A stretch of DNA of 64,000 nucleotides, taken from positions 1,229,657 to 1,293,656 of the forward strand of contig CAJNDS010002468.1 in assembly GCA_905221605.1 (NCBI GenBank), written 5' to 3'. A program made the translations under genes and the position numbers. Of the stretch, positions 33,401 through 44,628 are shown one piece after another; position 1 is the stretch's first letter; each line of letters opens with the position of its first letter. The notes under the pieces are model-generated. The model saw only the letters and a list, made by a program, of their open reading frames with translations. It was not told the origin of the DNA and searched no databases. This DNA is from Symbiodinium natans (taxonomy: Eukaryota; Sar; Dinophyceae; Suessiales; Symbiodiniaceae).

Positions 33401-36400
33401 GGTTTAGGGTTTAAGGTTTAGGGTTTAGGGTTTGGGGTTTAGGTCGCCGACCCTATATCCTCAACCCGGGACCGATTCCAAGTATTCATTGGGCCCCTAA
33501 GCCGAAACCCCAAACCCGACCCGCCTGAGCCCTGAAAGCCCTATATCAGGGAGTCCAGGATTCCGGCATATGCGTGTCCGGGGTTCCGGGTTCAAGGTGT
33601 TACCCGATTGCTTCGAACCCTGCTTGCAAGTAGCCATTTGCCTACAAGTAAGCCACTTCAAGCGATGCGCAGAGACGAAGCCTGCAAGCTCGAAGCCGAA
33701 AACCATAAGCCCTCATGATATCCTGAGGACCCCTAAGCACGAAGACCTTTGATTATGCAGGTCGAAACCTCAAAACCTCTCCATAATGCTCACAAGGTGA
33801 GATAGATTGTGAGGGCTCATGTCTTTGAGCTTTCAATGATCAAGGGACTAAAGGAGGGACCCTTACAAGGGACCTTGGGGGGTTAATCAGGCGTGATTAG
33901 GGGGCTGCTTAGGTCAAAAAAGGTATAAACAGGGCTTAAAGGGCGAATAAGATCAAGGATCCCTTCTAGAAATTTCCTCTTTTCCCCCGTAAGAGCTTGC
34001 ATTGAAAAAAGCCACAAAAAGAAGAGCTGAGCCGGCTCCAGAGCCTGTATACCTACGCAGTTCGTGTGCCCGCCTGTTTAGGGGTTAGGCACTTCTGAGC
34101 ATGGCAAAAATCATCGCAGAAATCTTCGCCTGGGCCCGAACCAGAGTCATAAGTTTTGACCGGCGAGGCTTGCGGTTTAGGGATGACGTCAAATGGCAGA
34201 GCGCCTGATTACATGCCTTCATGCCTGATATAAGGACCAAATTTCCGGTTTTTTGATCTATATGCGGCTTAGCCCGATATCATAAACCTGTGTACATACA
34301 TCATGAAAGTATAGACCATGTGCAAGAGACTGGGCATCAGAGAGCCTCTTAGTTGGACCCGAATGTTCAAACCAATGTCAGCTCTGGCACCACTTCCACT
34401 ACATGCTGCCCGCGGACTGCAACCAAGCGGGGGCTGGTTTACGGCGGCGCTCGAGCACCTCAAGGCTAGCCGAGGCATTCAGAGTTTCGGGCTTCGGTTG
34501 TCTGGGGGGGAAGGGGGGGGGGGGGAGGTAAACTAGGGTTCAGGGATCAGGAGGCAAATGAGGGTTTTTGAAGTCCTTGGGTTTCGGCCTCTGTTTGGCA
34601 ACTCGAGCTTTAGGATGAAATGGGTGGCTTGCTGCTGGCATTCGAGGGGCTTGCTTGCTTGCTTGCAAATGCTTCTGGCTACGTTCGGGATGATGAGCTC
34701 GCCCTTTTTGCCTTCAACCGGCCCGGATCCATGCCTCGAAAAGCTTAACCCAAAACTCGTTCCTCCCCAACTTTCCGTGCCGCGCTCAAGTTTGCATGAG
34801 AGACACTGAAGTTTATCTGCCTATGCCCAACGACAAGTCAGCCCAAGTAGTCTGCCGAGCCCGGCCAGCCTGAGGCGTTGTACGTGCTGAGGTCATGCAG
34901 AGGTTCCATTCATGCAGTGACCCCCCCCCCCCCCCGCCCTCTCTCTCATCATAACCTAGGGGTTACACGTACCCTAACTAAGGTTATGACCATAGTTGCC
35001 CGATTTATAGCCCTACTCAGAAGTACGCTTTTGAACCTCCAAGCGGCTTTCTCAAACTTGAAGGTCACGTCTTGGACGGGATCGAAGGATCGGTGTAGGA
35101 TGTACTACTATTTGCTTAAGAACCCCTGAGAAATCCAAGAAAATAATCCCTAGATTACCCTTATAGAGAAATTGTTGTTGGGTTCTGAAGCAACTGGTAG
35201 TTCAGGGCTTTAGGCTTTAGGGTTTCTGGTTTAGATCACCGCTGAGAGGGTGGTGGGGGGCCTGGTACCACACGACATGGACGAGTTCGAGGTCTTTCAA
35301 CCTCTCCCAGGTGGCTATGCCGAACACGAGAGCTGCACAACTAGCCTAAACCCCTGAACCCGAAACCCGAAACCCTAAACCCTAAACCCTAAACCCTAAA
35401 CCCTAAACTAGACTCCTTCTAGGCTTCCGGGTAACTTCAGGGCCGGCTTCAAGGTGCTTCTCTGTGATTCATGTCGTGCATCTGTCGAGAGACAAGCCCG
35501 AAGCAAGAAGAATGCATGGGATGCTTGTTGGGGCCAGGGGGAGGGGGGGGGGTGAGGGAAATTCAGGGTTTCTCGGAGCATTCTGGATTGTAGAACTTTG
35601 GTACCCGCAAAACCAACTGAATAGGGAATCAGGATACTTAAGTCTAGAATGGCAATACCGACCGAGCAGAAGGTTCCGGGATCGTGGTGTTTAAACCATT
35701 GGACGGTTTAGGGCTTACGGCTTAGGATTTGTTTAGGGTTTATAGGGCTCAGGGTTTAGGGAACTTTGCGCGCTGCGTCACATCACACGGCAATGTGGTG
35801 TGGGGGCGCGCATTGGCGATCAGGCCCAGACGCCGGCTCTGCACCTCAGGAGGTTTGGCACAGCCACACACTGAAGGAAGCCTACTGTGGGCTCTGACAA
35901 CAGGGACCCCTACACTGTAGCCCAGAAACTTCGGACGGACATCGTCGGTCCCGCTCTTCGCAAGGTTCGCGGCATGAAGCGCAGCCATGAGCGCTTCAGC
36001 GACTACACTGCCATTGGCCAGTGGAATCTCCCCCCCCCCAAACCCCCCCCCCCCCCCCCAAAAAAAGAAAATATGAAGAATAGTAGTAATGAGAATGAGA
36101 ATGATGATGATGATACTACTAATGATAAAAGACATCATAAGAATAATGACAACAAGAACAACAACAGTAACAATAATCATTAACCAAACATGGTACATTC
36201 GTTCCGGAGACTTATCCATTAAGTACCCCAGACACCCAGGGAGCTCCATACATCTCTGGATACCTGAAACTACTTGGAATTCCCAAATTAGGGCACCTGC
36301 TTTTTGCCTCTTTGCCCATTGTTCTTTTGGAGGGTGGGGTGTTCCTGATTTTCGCACACTTGCGGTACAGAAGGGGGTACCCCGATGTCTGCGGTTCAAG

Positions 36401-39400
36401 AATCCATGAAGATCCCCCCAAGCGCTCAACGGGTTATGGGTCTAGGGTTTAGGGTTTCGGGTTTAGGGTTTAGGGTTTAGGGTTAGGGTTCAAAGCAAGC
36501 TGGCTCCTGCCAACCCCCTGTGGCATTCTTTGCAAGGCTTTCAGGTACAAGCACTGCCGGTCCTCCACGGCGGAACCTATGTCGCTTGACTTGGCCTAAA
36601 CCCTAAGCCCTAAGCCCTCAACCCAGATTGGTGAACCCCAACGGCTTTAGCAGTCTAGGGGCCATGTCTTGAGGACTGATCTTGTTGGGGGTAAGGCCTC
36701 TGGTGCCAAGGATGAGGCTGACATCATACGTAGGTCTTCAAGAGACTGATAAAGTACTTGGAGGTTCAGGGTACTTATAACCCAATTGCAAGCGTAGTGC
36801 CCTAATAGGGTTATAATGCTTGGGTTATAAGTTATACCCCAAACCCTTTTCAAGCAACCCTCAGCCCTCAAAACCGAAGTCTGTTGCTGGGGCCTCGATG
36901 AAGCCGCCTATGTTCCTCCCACGGCATCGACGCCGCGGCTTACGAAGCGGAGAAATTCAAAGCGAATTCTGAGAAGGGACTTGGGGACCGCATCTATCTC
37001 CGAACTCTAAAGACTTACAAGCCCCAGACTTTCAACATCTTGCTTCTTCCGGATTTTTTTACCCTAAACTGAACCCTAAACCCATAAGCCTCAGCAGGTG
37101 TGCATGGCCTTCCGATTCGGAATGCATGGTGAAGTTCTGTATCTTTCTGCGACTTGCTGGGCATTGCTGGGGTGTCTCCCGGTCTTGGTTTAGGGTTTAT
37201 AGGGTTTAGGGTTCTGGGTTTAGTTTTGGGGTTGCAACTTATACACGGTAACCTGGTTAAATTTTGGGGAATTCCCAACAATTATCCAGGGGGTAAGGGA
37301 AAAAAGGTTACCCCTCGGTGGATTTTCGGGCACTTTGTTTCAGCTTCAGCTCTCAACCTAAAGCCAGACCCAGCAGAACCCACAAGGGGGGTTGAGGGTT
37401 CAAGGCCGAAACCCTAAACCCTAACCCCAAAACCCTACATTCGGGGTTCAGGGCTAAGAGAGGTCCAAGAGTCAGATATCCAGGTTGGCGGCGTAGCGTT
37501 GTTAGGGTTAAGGGTCTATGGGGGTTGAGAGGGCTTGAAGAGACCAGGACCCAGAGTCGGCGCTTCTTCCCTCTTTGTTCGGATTTAGGCTCCCTTCCCT
37601 TTTTGCCCCTTGAAACCATAAAGGGCACCCTTTTTTCTCATGTTGCTCTTGGTTCTAGGAGGTGCATTCCAGGGCTTACAGCATAGAGTTCGCGCGCTTA
37701 TCGAGTTCAGAGGCTCACAGTTGGGATGTTCCGCCTTATACTAACAGTCCTCAATAGGTATTATAACAGGGGATACTAGAATCCCCGATTAAGGACTGTT
37801 AGTATAAGGGAGGAACATCCCAAGTTCACAGCGTCTCGAGTTCATCATTGCGAAGGTTCGCCAGGAAACGTGGTCATGTTGTTGTACACTGAGGGGGCAA
37901 AACAGTCTTTGAGAGCACTCCGAAGCCCAAACCCTAAACCCGAAAGGGTTTAGCTCCAAACCCTAAACCCTAAACCTAAAACCTAAATTCTGAGGGTTTA
38001 GGGCTTAGGGCCTCAAGGATGTGAGCAAAGTTCCTGACAAGACCATGGAGATTCTCAAAGCCAGCCGCGCTGAGGCCAGGTGCTTCTGTCCCCACCGGCC
38101 CAAATAAGGGTTTAGGGTTTAGAGCTTAGTGAAGAATAAGAAAACCACTGAACCCCACACCCCCTTCTATTTTCACCAAGCTGCATGTGGCACACCCGAG
38201 TAGTAGATGCTTGCACGGAAAGGGACAAGCACTTCGTATCAGAGTTCAGGTTTTTGTTTTGTGCTTAGGGTTGAGGCTTGGGGTTTGGGCGATAAGAAGC
38301 TAAGATGCGCTTTTGGGGTTTAGGGCTTATGGACTTCTGGACACCGGGCTTGGAGTTTGGAGTTTGGTTTTGTTTGGGACCTAAACGGCACCTAACACCA
38401 TAAATGTAGGGTACCTCTGGGTTAGGATACCTCTGGGTTAGGGTTCAAGGATTCAGCCCTTGGGGTGCCTTGCCGAAGTGCCCAGCAAGGCGGTGGTCGA
38501 GTTTAGAGTGCAGTTCCTTTCGCAAGCGGATCGGATAGGCCTTTCAGGTTTAGAGTCCCTAGACCCGAAACCCGAAACCCTAAACCCTAAACCCAAACCC
38601 TAAAACAAAAGGGGCTGAGGTTGAGTTCTTGCATCGTGAATCTCCCGGGCGGTCACCCTAAGAACCTCAACCTGAAAGAGACCTGTCTCTTGCTTCGAGG
38701 TTCAGGGGTGCTTCAAGGTCGGGTTGTAGTACGGTTATACGCACTGTGGTTGTTGCTTTTGCTAGTGTGCTTCTCACCCGACCTATAAGTACCCATGAAC
38801 CTGCAAGTAGACCCCTTCAGCCCTTCATAAGCCACCCCCCAAGCCCTATAAAACCTGTGTGGAGCGCTGGCAGATCCTGGTCGTCGACGCTCTGCTGAAG
38901 TCTGGCCAACTCCCCAGCATTTGCACTTTCAACTCGTGTGTAGGATCCCCTTAGAATAAGGGCCCCAAGAAGGTACCCCGAATTTCGTAAACCCCCATCT
39001 GCACTGCGGTGTTGGGCTTAGGGTTTGAGAGTTTTGGCAGCTGCGGGTTGCAGGGTTTGAGGGTTTAGGGTATTATACAACACGGCTTCGGCACATGCAG
39101 GGCTCACACCCTCCCTTTTAGACCCCCCCCCCCCCCCCGCCCATCCCAAAACCGGAATTTTTGGGGTTGGGATGCGACAGTCGCTTGCTTTTGGCAGCTC
39201 GAACTTGTGAGTTGCTTGGGGAGCCGAGGGTAGAGGGATTGGCGTGATTTAGGGTTTAGGATTTAGGGTTTAGGGTCTAGGGCTTTTCCTGCATGACCTG
39301 GAGCCTGCGGAATTCAGCACTCGGGGGCTTTTGGAGTAGAGCGCCAGCTTGAACAGCGTGCAAATCAGAGCTGCGACGCCAAACCGCCTGCGAAGCCTTC

Positions 39401-42400
39401 CTAGGGCACCACATGAACCCTAAAATGGGGGTCCTACTACCTATGACCTATCAAGGTATATGAACCATGAACCCTTTTAGGGTTCATGTGGTCCCCCAAG
39501 GTCGACACAGCCCTCAGACTCGGCTAGTAGCTTCAGCATCTTCTGGCCCACGCACGCCTGTGTCGACGGTGTCTCAAGTCCCCTCCCGAAAAGCTTTAAG
39601 GGCTAAGGGTTGGGATGTTCCCCCTTGTACTAACAGTCCTGAATAGGAATTATAATCGGGGGCACCATAATCCCTACTTTAGGACTGCTAGTACAAGGGG
39701 GAACATGCCAATCTAACCCGAACACATAAAGCCTCGAAGCCTAAGCCCTTCAAGGCAGCCTAGGAGACTGCAGCCGTGTACCCTTCCTTAAACCCCTTAG
39801 CACTGTTCAGGGAGTTAGGGTTGAGGGTTTAGGGTTAATTCTGGATAAGATAAGCCTTATAAACCCTAAGCCCTAAGAAACTCTAAGAATAAGCCCTAAA
39901 CCCTGAATGAACTCTAAACCCTGAATCAATCCTCAACCCTGAATAAACCCTAAACCCTGAACGCGCGGGGCTGTGGGCGGAATTCCTGCTCAGGCCCAAG
40001 CTACTCGCACTTCAGCCTTCAGCAGGCCCTGGAACTGGCGCCCCGGACGTGCAAGAAGTTGAGGGTCCAGAGGTTTACAGGGGTAGGCTTGAAGCATTTG
40101 TTCTGTTTTTTGTTTTTACCCTCTAATCCCCTATGTAATCCTTAGAAAGCCAGAGATAATGTTTTTGTAGGCCCCCAAAACTACCTAGGGTTAGAGCCTA
40201 AAACTCACTAGAACTGAAGCTTTCCTACTTGCAACCTTACTTGTAACGACGTAGCCCACCAGCCTCCAAGTATGCCCTTGCAATGGTTAGTGTTTTCCTC
40301 ATGGGTTCAAGAGGAGATTGTGTAGGGTTTAGGGTCAAAGGGTTTATCAAGCCATCCTGTGAAGGGTTAGGTTCGGTTAGGGCTTGGGATGTACAGGCCT
40401 CGTAGGGTTTGGGGGGACTTACGGGGGCCTGGTGGTAGGACGTTTTGGGGTTCACAGTTCCGGCTATAGGTCCAGGGCTTAGTACTTGCTAGGGCTTCGA
40501 CAAACACCGTTTCGGGTTGGCAGTTTACTGTACACCCTACATACCTTATATACCCTAATATGTGATATGCCCTAATATGCCCTACAGATTCTTAAACCAT
40601 AAAGTGACGATTTCCAAGCATCATGACCGCTTGGCTGTTGAACTGAAGTCTTGGCTTGAGTACACTTATGACAGTCTGGGGGGGGGGAACCTATACAAGA
40701 ACTGTAGGCGCTTTTGTGGTTGGCAATAACCTAGCCATGATGCGTTTTGTCGGTTATGTCGGGGAAAGCGTAAGCCCTACACCCTAAACCCTACACCCCT
40801 CGTCATTATTCAGGAGTATTGGCATTGTGGCCCGGCCTCCGGGCGCGAATTGTCAAGAGCATCTTTCTTAAAGGGACACCCGTAGAAGTATTGGGGTTTA
40901 GGGTCTGGGGTTTAGGGTAGGATTGCAAGTGCCCTAAAAAAGGTTCTAACCATCGCTAAGCTACTTTCTAAGCTATTTCGAAGTAGCCATGAACCTCCAA
41001 ATTCTCAACTGGGACACTATAGGGTGTCGGCTTAAGCAGACGAAGCCGTCGCAAGTGTTCTATGGATTGCACACGTGCATGATTTGTACGTGGCCATGAA
41101 TTTCTTGCATCGGGGTTTAGCAAATGTGGTAAAGACCTGCCTAAGAACCGAGCCCGCCATGCTGCAGTGTGTGCTCCTGGTTGCGTGGTTTTTGTTGTTG
41201 TGGCGATTTCCTGGTTGCTCCTTCAGCGCCGCCAAGCAAGGGCCGTTGCGGCTGCTTCGGGAGAAGGCAGGCTTGGAGTTGCGCACAAAGGTCAACAACC
41301 CGAATATGACATACAGCGATGAGGCCAGAGTGTTGCTTGGAAACTGGTCCAACGTTAGAAAATTGAAAACGCGAGTTAGTTGTTACGCTGCAATATATGC
41401 AACAGAATGTCCTGTTTTGAAAGGGCTTGTACCACTGTTCATAGCACCGTCCAGGACAAATCGCTGATGCACGCGAACGAGGAGATTGGCACAAAGTGCG
41501 TTGCATTTTCCGCAGCTACAGCGGCAAGGAACTGCCAGTCTTTCACGCAGTGCTTCATGCAGCCTACAACTGTGGCCAGTTCAGGGAAGCAGCCGTGATT
41601 TATGACGAGCCTGGGCTTTCTCGAGGTTCCGTTTGTCTTCAGGTCTTGTAGCGAATCGAGCAGTCGAAGCCTGAGATGCATGTAGGTTATTTCGTTGGGC
41701 TCTATCTTGCTCCCCGATTGGATTTTTCAACCCAGCGAAGGAACTTCACAGTTTGAAGATCACCTTGGACGCAGCTGCTTTCGCCACAGGCATCAAGATT
41801 TTTGCGAAGCTGGAGGACCCAGTTCGCGTTCGCGAAATCTGGGCTAATGCTACGAGGTCGTGCGCCCTGGATGAGCTTCTTGCAGCAGCACGAATTGATG
41901 CTGCGGCAGCCGAAGGCGATATACGGACAGCTGCAGAAGTTTTGGACCTGATGAACCGCACTGGTGTCCAGATCAACATTGCTCATATCACCTCCGCGAT
42001 ACGTGCTTGCTGGGAGGCTCCTGGTTCCGGACATAACGCCGCCGAGTATCTCTTCAACCTTTTGCTGGAGAGGGGTCTGCAACCGAATGTTGTCATGTTC
42101 ACAAGCCTCATGGGAGCCTACAGCAGCGCTCCCTTGTCACAGGTGCTGGCGGCGCGTGCGAAGATGAGGATGCTTCAGGTCCAAGCTAACAAGGCCTTTG
42201 TGGAGGTGTATTTAAACACTCTGCTTCAGATCACCAAGGAAGAGTGGAAAGATCTTCGCTCGGTTCAGGAGATGTCCACTAGGCTAGCGCACAGGTCGCC
42301 GGAGCGGCTTGCAGCCGCACGCGCTGCCCTGGCAGATTTCCGACGTGAACACGTGACCATGACAACACTTTCTGACAAGATTGAGCGCGCAATGAAGATG

Positions 42401-44481
42401 GTTGGAACTGACTGACGTCGAATTATGAACCTCACCTACATTCCCCAGAACCAGCGGTTCAGCAAATTTTCACAGCAAGGAAAGGATGATTCCGTTCTGC
42501 ATCCGACTATTGCACAGCACACGGAGGAAACACGGATAGTTGTCAAGGCACTTTCAAGGCTTTGCTCAGTTGCTGTCACAAGGTGCCCTAAACCCCGAAG
42601 ACAAAACCTTTCCAAAGAGTGAAGCTGCCACCAGGTGCGCGCCCTTCGGCCCAAAAGGGCCTTACTGGTGGGCATGCTCCTGGGCAGCAGAGTACAGCCG
42701 GACAAGCGCTTCACGCCCCCAAACTTAAAAGCTTATAGCCCCCAAAACCCGAAGACTAACTCCCAGAAGCCCCAGAACCTAAATAAAGCCTCAAACCTGA
42801 TTAGACAGCTTACACTACGAAGTTGACTTGGGAACGTTGGGCTCCTGGAGGACATGAGGGCAGGGGGGGGTGGGGAGGGGGGGCGACGCTGCACGCGTGT
42901 GCCAGAACTACGTGTGGGTTTACAAAATTAGGGGGTGCCTTTTTGGGGTCCCTATCTATACTATTTTAGGGGTCCCATATTTTCGTAACCTCGCATGTAG
43001 GGTTTCGGGTTTAGGGCCTGAGGCACATGAGCGGGGGGAACACCTGGGGCCAGGTGGTCTTTGGTTCGGGTTTGGCGTTTACGGCCTTGAGGTTGCATAA
43101 ACCCGAGACCCTAAACCATCAAACCCCATGTACCTTTAAATTACCAAACCCCGAACACGTACATATACCTACTTCAGTTGCCCTAGAACATAAACGGGAA
43201 TTCCCAAGCCGACGCCGTCAGGTCCTGTCAATTCGATCACGAGCGTGACAACGCCGAGACTTGGACGAATGTTAAGCCCCAACCCGAAAGATATATACAT
43301 ATACACACACGTATCTATGTCTGTATATGCGATATGTATTACACTGGAAATTGTACATGTTTTGCTAATTGCATTTGCACTTGTGGTTCTGCTTGCCACT
43401 CTTACGATCCGTTGCAAACCCTAACTGGGTTGTGCTTTGGGGTCATTGTTAATGTGCCTTCTTTCCTTATAAGGGAACCAACCTGATCATAAATACTTTT
43501 CAAAGGGTTTTAAGCACAACTCAGCTAAACGACCCAAGACCCAAACCCTGGAGCCTTTGAGCATGAACTGCAGTGAGTCAAAGCCTTGCACATCCTTTCA
43601 CCTCCTGAAACTTAAGCAGGAGCAGGGCGGGATGAATACGGATACTCTTATGGGGAATTCGGGGTGTTGGGGGGGGGGAGGGGTGTGTGGAAATTCAGAT
43701 TTGAGGAAGCCGCTCCTCCACTCCCCTCAACCTTAAACCCGAAACACAAGTGAAGAAACCCCGAAACCCACTCCCCCTTGTTGACCTGTTCTGTCGATCT
43801 TTCAGAGTCAAGGAGCTGCGCAAAATGAGGAAGGAGGGCCTCGAGGCAAGTGAAGCCATTCTAGGGTTTGGGGATTTCCCGGGTTTAGGGTTTAGGAATT
43901 CGGGTTTAGGAGTTAGGGATTTCGGTCGGGAAGAGGGTACTTCTAAACAGGGTTATAAGTAGGGTAGCCGTGGTTGTAACCATATTTAGGCTACTTCAAA
44001 ACTTACTTGCAGGCACCCATGAACCTTCAAGTATGGTCACAGTTAGGCCTGCCTTGTTCATGGTCACCCCCCATTTAAAACCAGAAAGTTGGGGAGGCTT
44101 GGGGTTCAGGGTTTAGGGCTTCGGGTTTAGGATCTCGCCGGACTCAGTAGCTTGTGCTCCACCTCCACGACTACTTGTAGTCATTCATTGTCCTCATCTT
44201 CGGAATACTAGAGCATCACAGTGGATAGTAACGAGCCTACAGAAACCTCAAACTCCAAGACACTAATTCCGAAACCCTGCGGCCACCAGCCCTGTAAACC
44301 CTTTAGCGACCCTACACCCGCAATCCCCTAATCCCTTGAATCTGTGTAGGTTGGCATGGGTCCCAAAGGCAGATCCATGAGTACCTGTGTCATCCTGCAG
44401 GTGGAGCTGGCGTTTGATGGCCTCCAGTTTGAACTCGAGCTGGAAGCAGCTCCCCTGCTTCCCGAACCAGAGGAGGCATAG
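27416..44481 (+). CDS. Metallo-beta-lactamase-fold hydrolase, at least 16 exons over 17 kb
   Basis: Exons (ends approximate): 27416-27484 (VRFVIVGSGGSSSLPNL), 27834-27887 (CEVCQE), 28302-28359 (NPDSKNRRGNPS), 29177-29234 (DQHLLVDCG), 29912-29936 (KTFEEVLN), 30272-30316, 31178-31237 (LLTHGHADAILGLDSLRE), 33303-33362 (TPIFASTDTVKEARRTLR), 35235-35291 (HDMDEFE), 36545-36580 (VQALPVLHGGTY), 37098-37148 (VCMAFRFGMHGEVLYLS), 38018-38074 (DVSKVPDKTMEILK), about 38844-38917 (WQILVVDALLKSGQ), 40001-40037 (YSHFSLQQALEL), 42635-about 42690 (VRALRPKRALLVGM), 43806-43845 (RVKELRKMRKEG), 44401-44481 (VELAFDGLQFEL, then TAG). Their order and spacing follow the PhnP-like / yeast C777.06c-like family. The metal motif is HGHADA, with Ala at the sixth place, which I recall as usual for this branch. 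At least seven introns start with GC. Substrate unknown; likely a phosphodiester-type hydrolase. A few residues before exon 43806 may be missing. Confidence 0.75.
28584..28684. repeat. MITE-like palindrome, family A
   Basis: TTGGGCTGTTCCCCCTTATA at the left, GGGGTAACATCCCAA at the right. It lies in an intron of the hydrolase gene. Confidence 0.75.
29585..29692. repeat. Introner-like repeat, family C, complete
   Basis: CCTAGAAGCCAGAGTGGGCC at the left, AAAAGGGGCACCCTTTCTA inside, TTACTCTAGTGG at the right. It lies in an intron of the hydrolase gene. Confidence 0.6.
30618..30852 (-). repeat. Longest interstitial CCCTAAA array
   Basis: About 30 CCCTAAA units, mostly perfect, with CCCCAAA and CCCTAAG variants at the left edge. 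It lies in an intron of the hydrolase gene, directly upstream of the exon carrying the HGHADA metal motif. Confidence 0.95.
31440..32200. other. AT-rich intronic patch lacking telomere-type words
   Basis: About 700 bp of AT-richer sequence without TTTAGGG words, between hydrolase exons at 31178 and 33303. A 63-codon frame (31643-31834) shows no recognisable motif. I see no feature. Confidence 0.45.
32402..32500. repeat. MITE-like palindrome, family A
   Basis: TTGGGATGTTTGCCCTTGTA at the left, AGGGCGGGAACATCCC at the right. Confidence 0.75.
33211..33283 (+). repeat. Interstitial TTTAGGG array
   Basis: Nine TTTAGGG-type units ending about 20 bp before the hydrolase exon at 33303. Confidence 0.9.
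33370..35230. other. Long intron of the hydrolase gene
   Basis: Telomere-type words at the left edge, then about 1.4 kb mostly free of them, a G-rich run (34501-34528), a poly(C) run (34921-34935) and a family B palindrome (34960-35043). A 72-codon frame at 34318-34536 shows no recognisable motif. Confidence 0.45.
34960..35043. repeat. MITE-like palindrome, family B, partial
   Basis: GGGTTACACGTACCCTAAC-type left part; the right end is TACGCTTTTGAACCTCCAAG. Confidence 0.55.
35904..37020 (+). CDS. Two exon-like islands not fitting the hydrolase
   Basis: 35904-36027 follows CAACAG and reads DPYTVAQKLRTDIVGPALRK then a basic stretch and DYTAIGQWN. 36922-37020 reads GIDAAAYEAEKFKANSEKG then LGDRIYLRTLKTYK. 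They lie inside introns of the metallo-hydrolase gene and match nothing in that family. They may be alternative exons, an interleaved gene or fragments of an old insertion. Confidence 0.3.
36756..36860. repeat. MITE-like palindrome, family B, degenerate
   Basis: CTTGGAGGTTCAGGGTACTT at the left; the right end is degraded (TTTTCAAGC). Confidence 0.55.
37544..37659. repeat. Introner-like repeat, family C, complete
   Basis: CCAGGACCCAGAGTCGGCGC at the left, AAAGGGCACCCTTTTTTC inside, GTTGCTCTTGGTTCTAGG at the right. The outer 13 bases are imperfect inverted repeats. Confidence 0.7.
37731..37823. repeat. MITE-like palindrome, family A
   Basis: TTGGGATGTTCCGCCTTATA at the left, TAAGGGAGGAACATCCCAA at the right. 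One of the best preserved copies. Confidence 0.8.
38696..38810. repeat. MITE-like palindrome, family B
   Basis: CGAGGTTCAGGGGTGCTT at the left, ATAAGTACCCATGAACCTGC at the right. Confidence 0.65.
39610..39711. repeat. MITE-like palindrome, family A
   Basis: TTGGGATGTTCCCCCTTGTA at the left, ACAAGGGGGAACATGCCAA at the right. Confidence 0.8.
40077..40190. repeat. MITE-like palindrome, family E
   Basis: ACAGGGGTAGGCTTGAAGC at the left, TAGGCCCCCAAAACTACCTA at the right, with the shared core TAATCCCCTATGTAATCC then TTAGAAAGCC. The same core is at 44517-44628. Confidence 0.65.
40921..41000. repeat. MITE-like palindrome, family B, partial
   Basis: Right end CGAAGTAGCCATGAACCTCC preserved. It lies just upstream of the nested PPR gene. 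Confidence 0.55.
41096..42415 (+). CDS. PPR-like protein, three exons, nested in a hydrolase intron
   Basis: Proposed join 41096-41374, 41445-41625, 41736-42415 (379 aa). Both introns are short and GT-AG: GTTAGT...CATAG (70 nt, phase 0) and GTTCCG...ACCCAG (110 nt, phase 1). Splicing merges three frames into one PPR-like protein: FHAVLHAAYNCGQFREAAV, then KITLDAAAFATGIKIFAK, DLMNRTGVQINIAHITSAIR and LLLERGLQPNVVMFTSLM, ending in a charged helix. These are degenerate P-type PPR units, unlike the ISACEKG type of the other two genes. A hydrophobic stretch (CVLLVAWFLLLW) after ATG 41159, followed by a basic FSAAKQGPLRLLREK region, resembles the bipartite presequence of dinoflagellate plastid proteins, so 41159 is an alternative start. 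It lies wholly in the hydrolase intron between exons at 40037 and 42635, same strand. Confidence 0.7.
42918..43002. repeat. MITE-like palindrome, family D
   Basis: GTTTACAAAATTAGGGGGTG at the left, CATATTTTCGTAACCTCGCA at the right, inner GGGGTCCC words. Confidence 0.55.
43936..44033. repeat. MITE-like palindrome, family B
   Basis: GGGTACTTCTAAACAGGGTT at the left, GGCACCCATGAACCTTCAAG at the right. Confidence 0.7.
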
Positions 44482-44516
44482 CTCCCGTGAGACTCCTGAA
44501 TTGCGGGCCGTGGTTC

Positions 44517-44628
44517 TACAGGGGTAGGTTGGAACATACACGCTTTTTACCTTTAATCCCCTTTATAATCCTTAGAAAGCCTTAAAACTTCAATTTTTAT
44601 AGGGCCCCCAAACCTACCCCAGTCTAAT
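44517..44628. repeat. MITE-like palindrome, family E
   Basis: CTACAGGGGTAGGTTGGAAC at the left, GGGCCCCCAAACCTACCCC at the right. It begins 36 bp after the hydrolase stop codon. Confidence 0.65.
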
